The notes below the pieces were generated by a model, which was not told where the DNA came from, made no database searches, and saw nothing but the letters and a program-made list of their open reading frames with translations. Made by a program: the position numbers and the translations under genes. Of a DNA stretch of 39,829 nt, positions 1 through 9,286 are shown one piece after another. Within the stretch, counting starts at the first letter, position 1. Each line of letters begins with the position of its first letter. Source of the DNA: Verrucomicrobiota bacterium (GTDB lineage Bacteria; Verrucomicrobiota; Verrucomicrobiia; Opitutales; Opitutaceae); the NCBI GenBank assembly GCA_016222805.1, contig JACRQG010000034.1:1-39829 (forward strand). Direction: 5' to 3'.

Positions 1-302
1 GCTTCTTCTCCAGCATGTTGAAGGAGGAATTGCAGGCCAATCCGGTGCGCGCCACCGGCGCCCTGCTTTCCAAGGGAGCGTTCAACGCCCTTAAGGAGCG
101 CATCAACCCGGAGCGCTACGGCGGGGCCCCCCTGCTCGGGCTCAACGGCAACATCCTGAAAGCCCACGGCTCCTCCAACCGCCGCGCGATCAAGAGTGCC
201 ATCGTCGCGGCCGACGAGATCGTCAAGGCGGACATGAACCTCCGCATCGAGGCCGACGTCGCCCGCGCCAACGAACTCCTGCACCACGCCGCCTATTCCT
301 GA
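1..302 (+). CDS. plsX: Phosphate acyltransferase PlsX, C-terminal part (cut by window start)
   Basis: The frame is open from base 3 to the TGA at 300-302, so only about the last 100 residues are present and the true start lies upstream. The visible part carries the PlsX C-terminal signature: a [11 protein letters not shown] block followed by KAHGSSN and a helix rich in Ala and Ile. PlsX converts acyl-ACP to acyl-phosphate, the first step of the PlsX/PlsY route to lysophosphatidic acid, at the cytoplasmic face of the membrane. fabH follows 50 bases downstream on the same strand, the classic plsX-fabH order of bacterial lipid operons. An internal ATG at base 15 is not the start, because the homologous region continues upstream of it. 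Confidence 0.9.
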   Translation, partial: FFSSMLKEELQANPVRATGALLSKGAFNALKERINPERYGGAPLLGLNGNILKAHGSSNRRAIKSAIVAADEIVKADMNLRIEADVARANELLHHAAYS

Positions 303-352
303 ACGCGGCCACCTCCGCGACTTCTCCCTTCCGGCAACGTCTGCCCGCCTTA

Positions 353-1345
353 ATGTCCACCCGCTCCACCGTCATCCTTGGCACCGGCTCCTACGCTCCC
401 GAGCGCATCCTCTCCAACGATGACCTGGCGCACATGGTGGACACCTCCGACGAGTGGATCCGCACCCGCACCGGCATCCGGGAAAGGCGCATCGCCGCCC
501 CCGACCAGGCCGCCTCCGATCTCGCCGTGCCGGCGGCCCGCCGTGCCCTCGAGGATGCCGGACTGACCCCTGCCGACATCGATTTGCTCGTCGTCGCCAC
601 GGTCACACCGGACACCCCGATGCCGGCCTGTGCCTGTTTCGTGCAACAGAAGCTCGGCGTTCCGACCCACAGCGCCTGCTTCGACCTCAACGCCGCCTGC
701 TCCGGATTCCTCTACGCCCTGGATACCGCCTGCGCCCTGCTCGGCTCCGGCCGGTACCGCAAGGCGCTCGTGATCGGCGTCGAGAAGCTCTCGTCGGTGG
801 TCGACTGGCAGGACCGCACCACGTGCGTACTCTTCGGCGACGGCGCCGGGGCGGTCGTGGTGGGCTGCTCCGACGAACCCGGTCGCGGCCTGCTCGGCAC
901 CTGCCTCGGCAGCGACGGGAGCAGCACCGAACTGCTCTGCATTCCCCGCGGCGGCAGCCGCGCCCCCTCCACCTGCGAGTCGATTGCCGCCCGCGATCAC
1001 TGCATCCGGATGAAGGGCAAGGAGGTCTTCAAGCTCGCCGTCCGGGGCATGGACGAGGCCGCCCGCGATATTCTGGAACAACACGCGGTGCGCGCGGATC
1101 AGATTTCGCTCGTGATTCCGCACCAGGCCAACCTCCGCATCATCGAGGCGATTTCCGAGTACCTCGAACTGCCGATGGAGCGCTTCTACGTGAACGTGGA
1201 GCGCTTCGGCAACACCTCCGCCGCCTCGATTCCCCTCGCCCTCGACGAGGCCCGCCGCGCCGGCCGGATTCGCCCCGGAGACCTGGTTCTCCTCGTCGCA
1301 TTTGGGGCGGGCTTGACGTACGGAAGCGCGCTGATTCGCTGGTGA
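353..1345 (+). CDS. fabH: 3-oxoacyl-ACP synthase III (KAS III)
   Basis: 330 residues, the usual FabH length. The enzyme condenses acetyl-CoA (or another short acyl-CoA) with malonyl-ACP to start fatty-acid elongation in the cytosol. The catalytic triad is complete: Cys116 in the DLNAACSGF block, His257 in IPHQAN and Asn287 in FGNTSAAS. The N-terminal [16 protein letters not shown] segment that shapes the CoA site is present near residues 31-46, and a C-terminal glycine-rich [11 protein letters not shown] segment closes the fold. It follows plsX by 50 bases and a bamD-like gene starts 11 bases after its stop, so all three probably share a transcript. KAS III with this triad is distinct from other thiolase-fold enzymes, so the assignment is secure; the preferred acyl-CoA cannot be read from sequence. 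Confidence 0.96.
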   Translation: MSTRSTVILGTGSYAPERILSNDDLAHMVDTSDEWIRTRTGIRERRIAAPDQAASDLAVPAARRALEDAGLTPADIDLLVVATVTPDTPMPACACFVQQKLGVPTHSACFDLNAACSGFLYALDTACALLGSGRYRKALVIGVEKLSSVVDWQDRTTCVLFGDGAGAVVVGCSDEPGRGLLGTCLGSDGSSTELLCIPRGGSRAPSTCESIAARDHCIRMKGKEVFKLAVRGMDEAARDILEQHAVRADQISLVIPHQANLRIIEAISEYLELPMERFYVNVERFGNTSAASIPLALDEARRAGRIRPGDLVLLVAFGAGLTYGSALIRW

Positions 1346-1356
1346 CCCCTTTTTCG

Positions 1357-2418
1357 ATGCGTTTCACCCTCGCCCGGCTGTCCGCCGTCATCTGCCTTTT
1401 CACCGGCCTGGCCGGGCTGCTCCCTTCCGTCGGACGCGCCGATCTGGTGTGGACCAAGGAATCGGGCTGGCGGGTCGAGGGCGGCGCCCTTTCCGGGCTC
1501 GCGGGTCCCGAGGGACGCAACGCCCTTGACCAGATGAACAAGGCGCGTTCAGCCGAGGAAGCCGGCAGCCGCCGCAGCGCCGTCAAGAGCTACCAGGCCA
1601 TCGCCAAGCGCTACCCCAATTCGATCTATGCTCCGGAGGCCCTGTACCGCTCCGCCCGCCTGCGCCTCGCCGGCAAGGACTTCGTGAAGGCCTTCGAGGA
1701 CTACCAACAGGTCCTCAGCCGCTACCCCAACACCCGGCGCTTCAACGAAATCATCGGCGAGCAGTACCGGATCGCCAGCGCGCTGCTCGACGGCGCCCGG
1801 GGCCGCATGCTCTGGGGCCTGCTCCCGGGCTTCACCCAGCGCGACAAGGCGCTCGAGTTCTTCGAGACGATTCTCTCCAACGCCCCCTACAGCGACTATG
1901 CCCCGCTTTCGCTGATGAACATCGCGCGCGGCCACCAGAAACTCGGCAACACCGAGAACGCCATCGATGCGCTGGACCGCATGATTAACAATTACGGCCA
2001 GAGCCTGCTCGCCCCGGACGCGTACCTCAAACTCGCGCAAACCCACGCCTCGCTGGTGGACGGACCGTTCTACGATCAGGGGGCCACGAAGGAGTCCATC
2101 ACCTACTACACGGACTTCATGCTGCTCTTCCCCGGCGACACCAACATCGCCCTCGCGGAAAAGGGACTCGACGGCATGAAGACGATGCTCGCCGAGAGCA
2201 AAATCCGGATGGCCGACTTCTATTTCTACAAGCGCTCGAACTTCAAGGCGGCGCGGGTGTTCTACAACGAGGCCATCACCGCGTATCCGGAATCGGCCGT
2301 CGCCGCCAAGGCCAAGGCCCGGCTCGCCGAAGTGGAGGCCAAGGCCTCCAACCAGCCGCCCCCGGCCAAGCCGGGCGAGGCGGCTCCCGCGAAGAAGAAG
2401 CGCTTTTTCTTCTTCTGA
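1357..2418 (+). CDS. bamD: BamD-like TPR outer-membrane assembly protein
   Basis: 353 residues from an ATG 11 bases after the fabH stop. The reading frame stays open far upstream through fabH, but this is the first Met giving a signal peptide (residues 1-28, cleavage likely after GRA). Residues 55-330 hold TPR-type helical pairs, with repeated 'YPNSIYAPEALYR', 'YPNTRRFNE' and 'AYPESAVAAKAKA' segments typical of the BamD/YfiO and YbgF families. In BamD these repeats help the BAM complex insert beta-barrel proteins from the periplasm. Two oddities: there is no clear lipobox cysteine (the only early Cys is in 'AVIC'), unlike proteobacterial BamD, and the protein ends in a Pro/Ala-rich tail with KKKRFFFF. 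The next gene encodes an LptE-like lipoprotein, supporting an outer-membrane role. A CpoB/YbgF-type TPR protein is the main alternative. Confidence 0.72.
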   Translation: MRFTLARLSAVICLFTGLAGLLPSVGRADLVWTKESGWRVEGGALSGLAGPEGRNALDQMNKARSAEEAGSRRSAVKSYQAIAKRYPNSIYAPEALYRSARLRLAGKDFVKAFEDYQQVLSRYPNTRRFNEIIGEQYRIASALLDGARGRMLWGLLPGFTQRDKALEFFETILSNAPYSDYAPLSLMNIARGHQKLGNTENAIDALDRMINNYGQSLLAPDAYLKLAQTHASLVDGPFYDQGATKESITYYTDFMLLFPGDTNIALAEKGLDGMKTMLAESKIRMADFYFYKRSNFKAARVFYNEAITAYPESAVAAKAKARLAEVEAKASNQPPPAKPGEAAPAKKKRFFFF

Positions 2419-2448
2419 CGCCGGGCGCCTCCCGCCCCTCGCTGCGCC

Positions 2449-2961
2449 ATGCGTCGTGTTTTCGGTGCCTTCGTCGCTGTCGCCGCAAGCGCGCTGCTCG
2501 CCGGCTGCGCCAGCTACCGCCTCGGCACGGGCGCGGCACCGCGCTTCGCCTCTCTGTACGTCGAACCGGTTTCCAACCGCACCCTGCTTCCGCAGGCCCA
2601 GGCGGTCCTGACCATCCGCCTGCGCGAGGGGTTCATCCGGGACGGTCGCGCCGCTTCGGTGAACTCCGCCGGCGCCGCCGCCGCCACCCTCACCACGGTA
2701 ATCACGGAGTACCGGAGGGACATCGCCGCAGTGCGCGCGGATGACACCGGGCTCGCCCGCAAGTTCAACGTCTCGCTTACCGTGGCGTGCACGCTCCGCG
2801 AAGCCCGCACCGGCCAGCTCCTGTGGGACCAGCGGCCCTTCACGGCCACGCGCGAGGTCTTCACCGATTCCGGGCAACTGCAGGCGGAATACCAGGTGCT
2901 GCCGCTCCTCGCCGAATCGCTGTCCGACCATATTATCCGGGCGGCTTTCGACACCTGGTAA
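2449..2961 (+). CDS. lptE: LptE-like LPS-assembly lipoprotein
   Basis: 170 residues. A lipoprotein signal peptide ends in LLAGC with the lipidated Cys at position 20. The mature protein starts with a YRLG motif and has the small alpha/beta layout of LptE/RlpB: a conserved 'LYVEPVSNRT' strand, an amphipathic helix (AVLTIRLREGFIRDG), then strands with 'VITEYRRD' and 'FNVSLTVACTLREARTGQLLWDQ'. LptE plugs the LptD barrel at the outer membrane and helps place lipopolysaccharide in the outer leaflet. The family is short and poorly conserved, so the call rests on lipobox, size, strand pattern and the neighbouring BamD-like gene 30 bases upstream. A generic DUF-type lipoprotein is the alternative. 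Confidence 0.72.
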   Translation: MRRVFGAFVAVAASALLAGCASYRLGTGAAPRFASLYVEPVSNRTLLPQAQAVLTIRLREGFIRDGRAASVNSAGAAAATLTTVITEYRRDIAAVRADDTGLARKFNVSLTVACTLREARTGQLLWDQRPFTATREVFTDSGQLQAEYQVLPLLAESLSDHIIRAAFDTW

Positions 2962-3129
2962 ACGGCCGGCCCATCCCCTCCCGGAGCGGCGCCGACCACG
3001 CCGGGCGGGTCCCGACCTCCCACCGCCTGGCAGGCTGCCGCGCCTCTTGCCAATCGCCATTCACCTCTTGTCCATCCGGGCAATCTTCCTTGCGCCGCAC
3101 CGGACGCTGCCTTCTCCCTTTCCCCGTCC

Positions 3130-3786
3130 ATGCACGCCATCACCCTCGCACCTTCCCTGCTGGCCGGTGATCATGCCAACCTGGCCGCCAGCGCGCGCGT
3201 CGTCAGTGACCACGGGCTCTCCTGGCTGCACCTCGACCTGATGGATGGCCATTTCGTGCCGAACCTGACCTTTGGGCCGGAGACACTCGCCGCCCTGCGC
3301 CGCGCGGGTTCGAAGCTCTTCTTCGACACTCACCTGATGCTGTCCGAGCCACACCGCTACGTGGAGGCGTTCGCGAAAGCGGGCGCGAACCTCATCAGCA
3401 TCCATATTGAGCCCTCTTACGACCACGCCGCCACGCTGGCACGCATCCGCCAACTCGGCTGCCAGAACGGGCTGGTGTTGAATCCCGACACTCCGGCCTC
3501 GGCGATTGAACCGCACCTTTCCGCCGTCGACCTCATCCTCGTCATGACCGTCCAGCCGGGATTCGGCGGCCAGGCGTTCCGGCGCGACATGCTGCCGAAA
3601 CTCCGGCAGATCGACGCGTGGCGACGCGAGCGGAGCCTCACGTTCCGCCTCGAAGTCGACGGGGGGGTCGACCTCGCGACCGGTCCGGAATGCCGAGCTG
3701 CCGGCGCGGACACCTTTGTCGCCGGAACGTCGTTCTTCCGGGCCCCGGACAAGCCGGCCTTCATCGCCGCCGTCAACCGCTGGTAG
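3130..3786 (+). CDS. rpe: Ribulose-phosphate 3-epimerase
   Basis: 218 residues, normal for Rpe. It interconverts D-ribulose 5-phosphate and D-xylulose 5-phosphate in the pentose phosphate pathway. The TIM-barrel motifs are intact: Ser9 in APSLL, His34/Asp36/Met38/Asp39 in HLDLMDGHFVPN, His68 in DTHLM, the VQPGFGGQ phosphate loop at 141-148 and catalytic Asp177 in LEVDGGV. Metal-binding positions (His34, Asp36, His68, Asp177) are all present. The start ATG lies 168 bases after the lptE-like gene, so it may have its own promoter, though none is obvious there. Its last 14 bases overlap the convergent solute-binding protein gene, leaving no room for a dedicated terminator. Confidence 0.97.
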   Translation: MHAITLAPSLLAGDHANLAASARVVSDHGLSWLHLDLMDGHFVPNLTFGPETLAALRRAGSKLFFDTHLMLSEPHRYVEAFAKAGANLISIHIEPSYDHAATLARIRQLGCQNGLVLNPDTPASAIEPHLSAVDLILVMTVQPGFGGQAFRRDMLPKLRQIDAWRRERSLTFRLEVDGGVDLATGPECRAAGADTFVAGTSFFRAPDKPAFIAAVNRW

Positions 3787-5386
3787 CGATCACTTCGGCC
3801 GCCCGGTAGTGGGCCCGGAATCGCTCGGCCAACTCCTGGACGAGGCGGAGTTCCTCCACCTTGTTCTTCGCGCCCAGGCGCGCCTTCACCGTCCGGGCCA
3901 CCTCGTCGTAATCGACGAAGGCGAGATCCTGCAGCCGCTCTAGCGCCGGTCCTCGCCGCGCGGCCGGCGCCGCCTGGATCGCCCGCCACGCTCGCTGCAA
4001 TTCGGGATGGGTGTCGTGGCACATCACGCGGATCACCAGCGCCATTTCCCGAAAGATCCGCCCGGTCCAGGCTTCTCGGTAAATGAGCGGCGCCGGGGTG
4101 TCGAAGGGCGCGTCGCCCGGATCGGTTCGCCACGGTTTCCACGCCTCGACGGTGTAGAAGTCCCGTCGCACCGGGAGGCGCCGCAGCGCAAAACGATCCG
4201 GGCCTCCCGGCGTCCCCGGCCGGAAGTTCCAGAGTTTCTGCCCCTCCATCGACACCGAGTACTCGATGAAGGCCACGGCGGCGGCGCGGTTGCGCGCCCC
4301 GCGCAGCAAGGCCACGGGATCCACCGACGCCGCGGAGCCCCCGGCCGGAGACACGTACCCGATCCGATCCGAACGATCCCGCCGTCGCACCGCCTCCTCC
4401 TGCTGCCGCCCGTAGAAATCGATGCAGAGCCCCATCGCACAGTTTCCCGCCGCCACGTCGATCGGCGGCTTCTGCGAGCTGTCGGTGAAGTAACGTGCAT
4501 TCGCACCGATCCGCTGGATCAGGGCCAGCCCCGCCCTCCACCCTTCCCGTACCGCGCGCACCTCCGCCGCCGCGGGGTCGCCGCCGGGTTCCGCGCGCAG
4601 TTCCTGCCAGCGCCGCTGCATCTGCTGCTGGAGGATGTTCTCGAAGGCCTTCGCCACCGATCCGCTCTTCGTCGGGTCCGCCAAGGCCACCTCGCCGATG
4701 AGGCGAGGATCCGCCAGGTCTTCCCACTGCGCCGGTTCCCGCCCAATCCCGAGCCGCCGCAGGGAATCGCGGTTAAAGAGGATGCCGTACGAACTCAGCA
4801 CGGTGCCGAGCCAGAGGCCCTCGCGGTCGCGAAACGCCTCGCCGCCAAACTCGCGCGGCATGACGCCGTCCTCGAACCACTCCGGACGCAACCGCTCCAA
4901 CCCGCTCGGCACCAGCCGGCCCGCCAGCGCCTGCCGTTCGAAATCATAGGTGCCTCCGCCGAAGAAGACATCGATGCCGCAGCCCACCTCCGAGGCCAGG
5001 AATGCCGCCCGGGCCTCCCGTACCACCGCCGGGGCTTCCGCCGGGAGGCGCCCATTCTGGAATCCCGCCTGGATTTCCGCACTCCACGACCGCCCCAGGC
5101 GCCGCACCCAATGCTGCTCGAAAGCCGCCACGTATTCGCCCTCCAGGAAGCGCGCGATCTCGCTTGTGCCGCCCAGCACCCGCCAGTCCACCGCCACCGT
5201 GCGACCGGTGCGCTCCCGGTACCACTCCGCGAACCCGCGCCCGTATTCGTACCGGATCGCCTCGTTGTGGGGCGTCACGATCACCACTGTATCCTGTACC
5301 GCCGGCGCCGCCCCGCGCCGCGGTCGTAGCGCAAACGGCAGCGCCACGATCACCGCCAGCACGACAAACAGGATCCCGCGTTTCAC
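3773..5386 (-). CDS. Extracellular solute-binding protein of an ABC importer (iron/polyamine/phosphonate-type)
   Basis: 537 residues from a GTG that overlaps the stop of the upstream ATPase gene by four bases (GTGA), so the two are translationally coupled. Residues 1-24 are a hydrophobic signal or anchor segment. The core (about 30-410) has the periplasmic binding protein fold: 'VVIVTPHNEAIRYEYGRGFAEWY' opening strand, 'FFGGGTYDFE', 'YGILFNRDSL', and a 'LADPTKSGSVAKAFENIL' segment common in Fe(III)/2-aminoethylphosphonate-type binders. It is much longer than the usual 330-380 residues: about 120 extra C-terminal residues, charged and largely helical, have no match I recognise. No permease gene follows; the gene runs into rpe from the opposite strand. 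The ligand cannot be assigned. Confidence 0.82.
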   Translation of the reverse strand: MKRGILFVVLAVIVALPFALRPRRGAAPAVQDTVVIVTPHNEAIRYEYGRGFAEWYRERTGRTVAVDWRVLGGTSEIARFLEGEYVAAFEQHWVRRLGRSWSAEIQAGFQNGRLPAEAPAVVREARAAFLASEVGCGIDVFFGGGTYDFERQALAGRLVPSGLERLRPEWFEDGVMPREFGGEAFRDREGLWLGTVLSSYGILFNRDSLRRLGIGREPAQWEDLADPRLIGEVALADPTKSGSVAKAFENILQQQMQRRWQELRAEPGGDPAAAEVRAVREGWRAGLALIQRIGANARYFTDSSQKPPIDVAAGNCAMGLCIDFYGRQQEEAVRRRDRSDRIGYVSPAGGSAASVDPVALLRGARNRAAAVAFIEYSVSMEGQKLWNFRPGTPGGPDRFALRRLPVRRDFYTVEAWKPWRTDPGDAPFDTPAPLIYREAWTGRIFREMALVIRVMCHDTHPELQRAWRAIQAAPAARRGPALERLQDLAFVDYDEVARTVKARLGAKNKVEELRLVQELAERFRAHYRAAEVIATSG

Positions 5387-6453
5387 GCCGTCAGCACCGC
5401 CACATCCTCCGGCAGGGCGCGGGCGAATACGTCTCCCCGGGTCGCGTGATCCAGAAAGCGTGGGTTCAACTCCAGGATCTTCAAGTCCTGCCCGCCCGCG
5501 ATCAGATCGTACTGCGCGACCTCGCCGAGGTAAACCGCCTCGCCAATCCGGCCCCGGACGAAGTTATCCGGCGGTTCCACCTCGCTCAGCACCCAGCACT
5601 CCGGCCGCACCGACAGGGTCACCGCCGACCCGACGGCCGGGTTGGCCGCCGGGTCCCCCAACAGCCCCACCATCCGGCCGATCGCGGTCTCCACGGTCGC
5701 CCGCTCGCCGTCCCGCGTCGCGAGCGTCCCGGGAATGAAGTCCGTCTCCCCGATGAAGTCCGCCACCTTTCTGCACCCGGGCCGCCGATACACCTGGCGC
5801 GGCGTCCCGACTTGCAGGATCCGACCGGCATCGAGGATCGCCATGCGATCGGAAATCGACAGCGCCTCCTTCTGGTCGTGCGTCACGTAGACCGTCGTCA
5901 GGCGGAACTCCTTGCACACCCGCCGGATTTCCGCGCGCATCTCCAACCGGAGCTTCGCATCGAGGTTGGACAGCGGCTCGTCGAGCAGCAGGCAACGGGG
6001 CCGGATCACGAGCGCCCGGGCGAGGGCCACCCGCTGCTGCTGCCCGCCCGACAATTGATTGGGCCGGCGGTCCGCGAGCGCCGCCATCCGCACCGAGTCC
6101 AGCGCCTCGTGCACGCGACGACGGATTTCCTCTCGCGGCACCCGCCGCTCTTCCAGCCCGAAGGCCACGTTCTGCGCCACGGTCAGGTGCGGCCACAGGG
6201 CGTAGCTCTGAAACATCATGCCGGTGTTGCGCCGGTGCGGCTCCAGCCGCGTGACCTCCTCCTCCCCAAACAGGATCCGCCCTTCCTCCGGCAGGTGGAA
6301 GCCAGCCAGGCTGCGCAGCAGGGTGGTCTTGCCGCAGCCGCTCGGCCCCAGCAGGAAGAACAGTTCCCCCGGCTCGATGGTGAGGCTCAGCCGATCCAGC
6401 GCCTTCACGTCCCCGAATCGTTTGGTCAATTCCTGGATGCGGATGGAGATCAT
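5383..6453 (-). CDS. ABC transporter ATP-binding protein (FbpC/PotA type)
   Basis: 356 residues. The open frame extends further upstream, but ATG 6451-6453 gives the canonical '[20 protein letters not shown]' beginning, so the extra 75 residues are rejected. All ATPase motifs are present: Walker A GPSGCGKT (36-43), Q-loop Gln82, signature LSGGQQQR (134-141), Walker B CLLLDEP (154-160) and the switch His192 in VTHDQ. Residues about 245-350 form a TOBE-like C-terminal domain, as in importers for iron, polyamines, sugars or phosphonates. The gene is first in a two-gene unit with the solute-binding protein, but no membrane permease is in the window, so the permease must be elsewhere or missing. 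Confidence 0.9.
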   Translation of the reverse strand: MISIRIQELTKRFGDVKALDRLSLTIEPGELFFLLGPSGCGKTTLLRSLAGFHLPEEGRILFGEEEVTRLEPHRRNTGMMFQSYALWPHLTVAQNVAFGLEERRVPREEIRRRVHEALDSVRMAALADRRPNQLSGGQQQRVALARALVIRPRCLLLDEPLSNLDAKLRLEMRAEIRRVCKEFRLTTVYVTHDQKEALSISDRMAILDAGRILQVGTPRQVYRRPGCRKVADFIGETDFIPGTLATRDGERATVETAIGRMVGLLGDPAANPAVGSAVTLSVRPECWVLSEVEPPDNFVRGRIGEAVYLGEVAQYDLIAGGQDLKILELNPRFLDHATRGDVFARALPEDVAVLTA

Positions 6454-6713
6454 GCGGGCGCTGCCGTCGATCCAGCGACTCCCCCGCCGCAGCGCAAGCG
6501 GCGAAAGCACCTCGCCCCGGGTTCCCTTTCCCGCCTTTTCCGCGCTCCAGGGCGACGAGTTCGACAGGGGACCCCGCGGGCGCTTCCCGGGCGAGGGTCC
6601 GCCCGGCACCGGACGCGACGCCCGCCGCCATGGGGTTCGCACCGAAGCCCCGCGCGCCCCCTGCGGCATCTCGGGCATTGACGTGCTTTTTTCCCGCTCG
6701 TTTCCTCGTTGTC

Positions 6714-7454
6714 ATGCCCAATACCAAGCCGGCGGAACCGAAGACCAGGTACAAGCGCGTCATCCTCAAGCTTTCGGGCGAGGTGCTGCGCGGCGGAAAA
6801 TCCGGCGACCCCATCGACAGCGACACCCTGTTTCACGTCTGCTCGCAGGTGAAGGAAATCCACGACCTCGGCGTGCAGGTGGGAGTGGTGATCGGCGGCG
6901 GGAACATCTTCCGTGGTCTCAACGGTGAAAAACGCGGCGTCGACCGCACCACCGGCGATTACATGGGCATGCTCGCCACCGTCATCAACGGCCTCGCGTT
7001 GATGGATTGCCTGGAGAAACTCGGGGTCCAGACGCGCGTGCAATCCGCCATCCCGATGAACCAGATCGCGGAGCCCTTCATCCTCCGCCGGGCGATGCGC
7101 CACCTCGAGAAGGGCCGCGTGGTCATCTTCGTCGCCGGCACCGGCAACCCCTACTTCTCGACCGACACCACCGCCGCCCTCCGCGCCTCCGAGATGCACG
7201 CCGACATCATCATGAAGGCCACCAAGGTCGACGGCATCTACGACAAGGACCCCAAGAAGTACCCCGACGCCGTCAAGTACGACCAGCTTTCGTTCATCGA
7301 GGCGTTGAAGCAGCGCCTCAACGTCATGGATTCGACGGCGTTTTCCCTCTGCATGGACAACAACGTCCCGATCCTCGTGTTCGATCTCAACGACGAGCAT
7401 TCCATCCGGAAGGCCGCACTCGGGGAGAAGATCGGCACCCTGGTGAAGAACTGA
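6714..7454 (+). CDS. pyrH: UMP kinase
   Basis: 246 residues from ATG 6714; upstream in-frame codons encode a low-complexity stretch unlike PyrH and are rejected. The enzyme phosphorylates UMP to UDP with ATP in pyrimidine nucleotide synthesis. Amino-acid-kinase motifs visible: KLSGE (19-23), GGGNIFRG (61-68), the [11 protein letters not shown]-binding segment (82-89), [13 protein letters not shown] (142-154) and the [14 protein letters not shown] block (169-182). frr follows 35 bases downstream, the pyrH-frr order widely conserved in bacteria. The gene is divergent from the ABC ATPase gene across 260 bases. Bacterial UMP kinases are typically hexameric and GTP-activated; nothing here contradicts this. 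Confidence 0.97.
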   Translation: MPNTKPAEPKTRYKRVILKLSGEVLRGGKSGDPIDSDTLFHVCSQVKEIHDLGVQVGVVIGGGNIFRGLNGEKRGVDRTTGDYMGMLATVINGLALMDCLEKLGVQTRVQSAIPMNQIAEPFILRRAMRHLEKGRVVIFVAGTGNPYFSTDTTAALRASEMHADIIMKATKVDGIYDKDPKKYPDAVKYDQLSFIEALKQRLNVMDSTAFSLCMDNNVPILVFDLNDEHSIRKAALGEKIGTLVKN

Positions 7455-7489
7455 TCCCGCCCTTTCGCCCGCGTCCAACCTCCTCCGCC

Positions 7490-8047
7490 ATGACACATCC
7501 CATCCTGACCGACGCCCAGAATCGCATGAAGAAAGCCGTGGATCACACGCTGCATGAGTTCAGCGCCATCCACACCGGCAAGGCCACGCCTTCGATGGTC
7601 GAATCGGTCATGGTCGATGCCTACGGTTCGGCCATGCCCCTGAAACAGTGCGCGGCGATCTCCACTCCCGATGCCCGCCTCATCCAGATCCAGCCCTGGG
7701 ATGCCTCGCTGATCAAGGTCATCACCAAGGCAATCATCGACGCCAACCTCGGCTTCAACCCCATCCCCGACTCCAAGGTGATTCGGGTGCCGCTCCCCGA
7801 GATGAGCCGCGAGCGCCGCCAGGAGTTCGTCAAGACCGCGCACCGGCTCGCCGAGGAAGGCCGCGTGCATGTGCGCAACGTGCGCCGCGATGCCATGGAG
7901 CACGCAAAGAAGGCCAAGAAGGAAGGGAAGCTTTCCGAAGACGACGAAAAGCGCCTCGAGAAGGAAGTGCAGACCGCCACCGACAAGTCGATCGGCGACA
8001 TCAACTCCCATCTCGCCCAGAAGGAGAAGGACCTCCTGACGGTCTGA
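7490..8047 (+). CDS. frr: Ribosome recycling factor
   Basis: 185 residues, the standard RRF length. With EF-G it splits post-termination ribosomes into subunits. Sequence features: N-terminal helix with 'RMKKAVDHTLHEFSAIHTGKATPSMVE', the domain II hinge with 'PLKQCAAISTPDARLIQIQPWD', the 'DSKVIRVPLPEMSRERRQEFVK' block, and the long Lys/Glu-rich C-terminal helices. The ATG at 7490 sits in the usual place after pyrH; the frame is open upstream but only as an antiphase reading of pyrH. An inverted-repeat region at 8049-8090 directly after the stop may end the pyrH-frr transcript. Confidence 0.97.
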   Translation: MTHPILTDAQNRMKKAVDHTLHEFSAIHTGKATPSMVESVMVDAYGSAMPLKQCAAISTPDARLIQIQPWDASLIKVITKAIIDANLGFNPIPDSKVIRVPLPEMSRERRQEFVKTAHRLAEEGRVHVRNVRRDAMEHAKKAKKEGKLSEDDEKRLEKEVQTATDKSIGDINSHLAQKEKDLLTV

Positions 8048-8048
8048 A

Positions 8049-8090
8049 GCGGGTTCAAGCAAGGGGTAGCCGCGTTGGGACGCAACCCGC
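8049..8090 (+). terminator. Nested inverted repeat after frr, possible terminator or RNA structure
   Basis: GCGGGTT at 8049-8055 pairs with AACCCGC at 8084-8090. Inside, GCGT (8072-8075) pairs with ACGC (8080-8083) and stacks directly on the outer arm. The structure starts within two bases of the frr stop. No T-run follows immediately, so factor-independent termination is uncertain; a processing or stability element is equally possible. Confidence 0.35.
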
Positions 8091-8149
8091 CGGCGGTCGG
8101 CCGTTTTCGCCTCGCCCGGCGGGGGCGGGCCACGGTTGATTGGTGGCGC

Positions 8150-9286
8150 ATGAGTTCGTCTTCGTCTCACCTCCGGGAGGGGGCCTTCGCCTCCCACCGC
8201 CCGCGGCGGATCGTGGTCAAGCTTGGCACCGGGGTCCTCACCTCCGGGGTCGGCCAACTCGACACCGTCCGCATCGCCGGAGTCTGCGCCGATCTCGCCG
8301 CCCTCCGCGCGCGCGGCACCGAGGTGATTGTCGTTTCCTCCGGCGCCGTTGGCCTGGGCATGGGCGCCCTGCAACTCGAACGCCGTCCCCGCGAATTGTC
8401 GAAGAAACAGGCCTGCGCGGCCATCGGCCAGTCACGCCTGATGGCCACCTGGCAGGACGGATTTGCCCCGCATCGCCTGACCGTCGCCCAGGTGCTCCTC
8501 ACCCACGAGGACCTCCGCGTCCGCTCCCGCTTCCTCGGCGTCCAGGAGACCCTGCGCCAGCTGATCGCCTACGGCACCGTCCCGATCATCAACGAAAACG
8601 ACACCGTCAGCGCCGCGGAGATCAAGTTTGGCGACAACGACACTCTCTCCGCGATGGTCGCCAGCCTGATCCAGGCGGAACATCTCGTCATTCTGTCGAC
8701 CGCGCCGGGCCTGGTCGATTTCAAGGGCACCGGTCGGATCGTGCCGGTGGTGCAGCGGATCACGCCGGACATCGAGGCAATGGCCGGCGGCACCACGAGC
8801 GAGACGGCGGTGGGCGGGATGGTGTCGAAGATCTCCGCCGCGAAACTCGCCACCCGCGCCGGCTGCGGCGTCTTCATCGCCTCGGGGGCGGAGCCTCAGA
8901 TCACCAGCCGTCTCCTCGCCGGACAGGGGCCGGGGACCTTCTTCGTCCCCAGCGGCCTGCCGATGGAGGCCCGCAAGCGCTGGCTCGCCTACTTCCAGCG
9001 GCCGGCCGGAACCCTATTGGTGAACGCCTGCGCGGTCCCGGTCCTGCGCGAACAGGGCCGTAGCCTCCTCGCCGTCGGCATCACCGGCACCAAGGGTCGC
9101 TTTTCCGTGGGCGACATCGTCAACATCGCGGGACCCGACAAGGTGGTCTTCGCTCGGGGCAAGGTGGCCTTCACCAGCGAGGAAATCACCCGACTCGCCG
9201 GGCGGCACGGCGACGAACTCGCCGCCATGTACCCCGGCCGCAAGCGCCTCGAGGTCATCCACCGCAACGACCTCGTGCTGCTGTAG
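8150..9286 (+). CDS. proB: Glutamate 5-kinase
   Basis: 378 residues from ATG 8150; an upstream in-frame start (8075) would add a basic stretch unlike the family. ProB phosphorylates L-glutamate to glutamyl-5-phosphate, the first and usually proline-inhibited step of proline synthesis. Motifs: IVVKLGTGVL (21-30), VSSGAVGLGMG (62-72), the glutamate/proline-site INENDTV (147-153), FGDNDTLSA (160-168) and GGMVSKISAAK (222-232). Residues about 280-365 correspond to the C-terminal PUA domain found in E. coli-type ProB. proA is not adjacent in this window. The gene follows frr by 102 bases and is convergent with the DUF4139 gene downstream. Confidence 0.95.
   Translation: MSSSSSHLREGAFASHRPRRIVVKLGTGVLTSGVGQLDTVRIAGVCADLAALRARGTEVIVVSSGAVGLGMGALQLERRPRELSKKQACAAIGQSRLMATWQDGFAPHRLTVAQVLLTHEDLRVRSRFLGVQETLRQLIAYGTVPIINENDTVSAAEIKFGDNDTLSAMVASLIQAEHLVILSTAPGLVDFKGTGRIVPVVQRITPDIEAMAGGTTSETAVGGMVSKISAAKLATRAGCGVFIASGAEPQITSRLLAGQGPGTFFVPSGLPMEARKRWLAYFQRPAGTLLVNACAVPVLREQGRSLLAVGITGTKGRFSVGDIVNIAGPDKVVFARGKVAFTSEEITRLAGRHGDELAAMYPGRKRLEVIHRNDLVLL

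Noticed and set aside
6678-6706. TTGACG 36 bases before the pyrH start as a -35 box
   Set aside because: At 17 bases spacing the -10 would be TTTCCT, too far from TATAAT, and 16 or 18 bases give nothing better.
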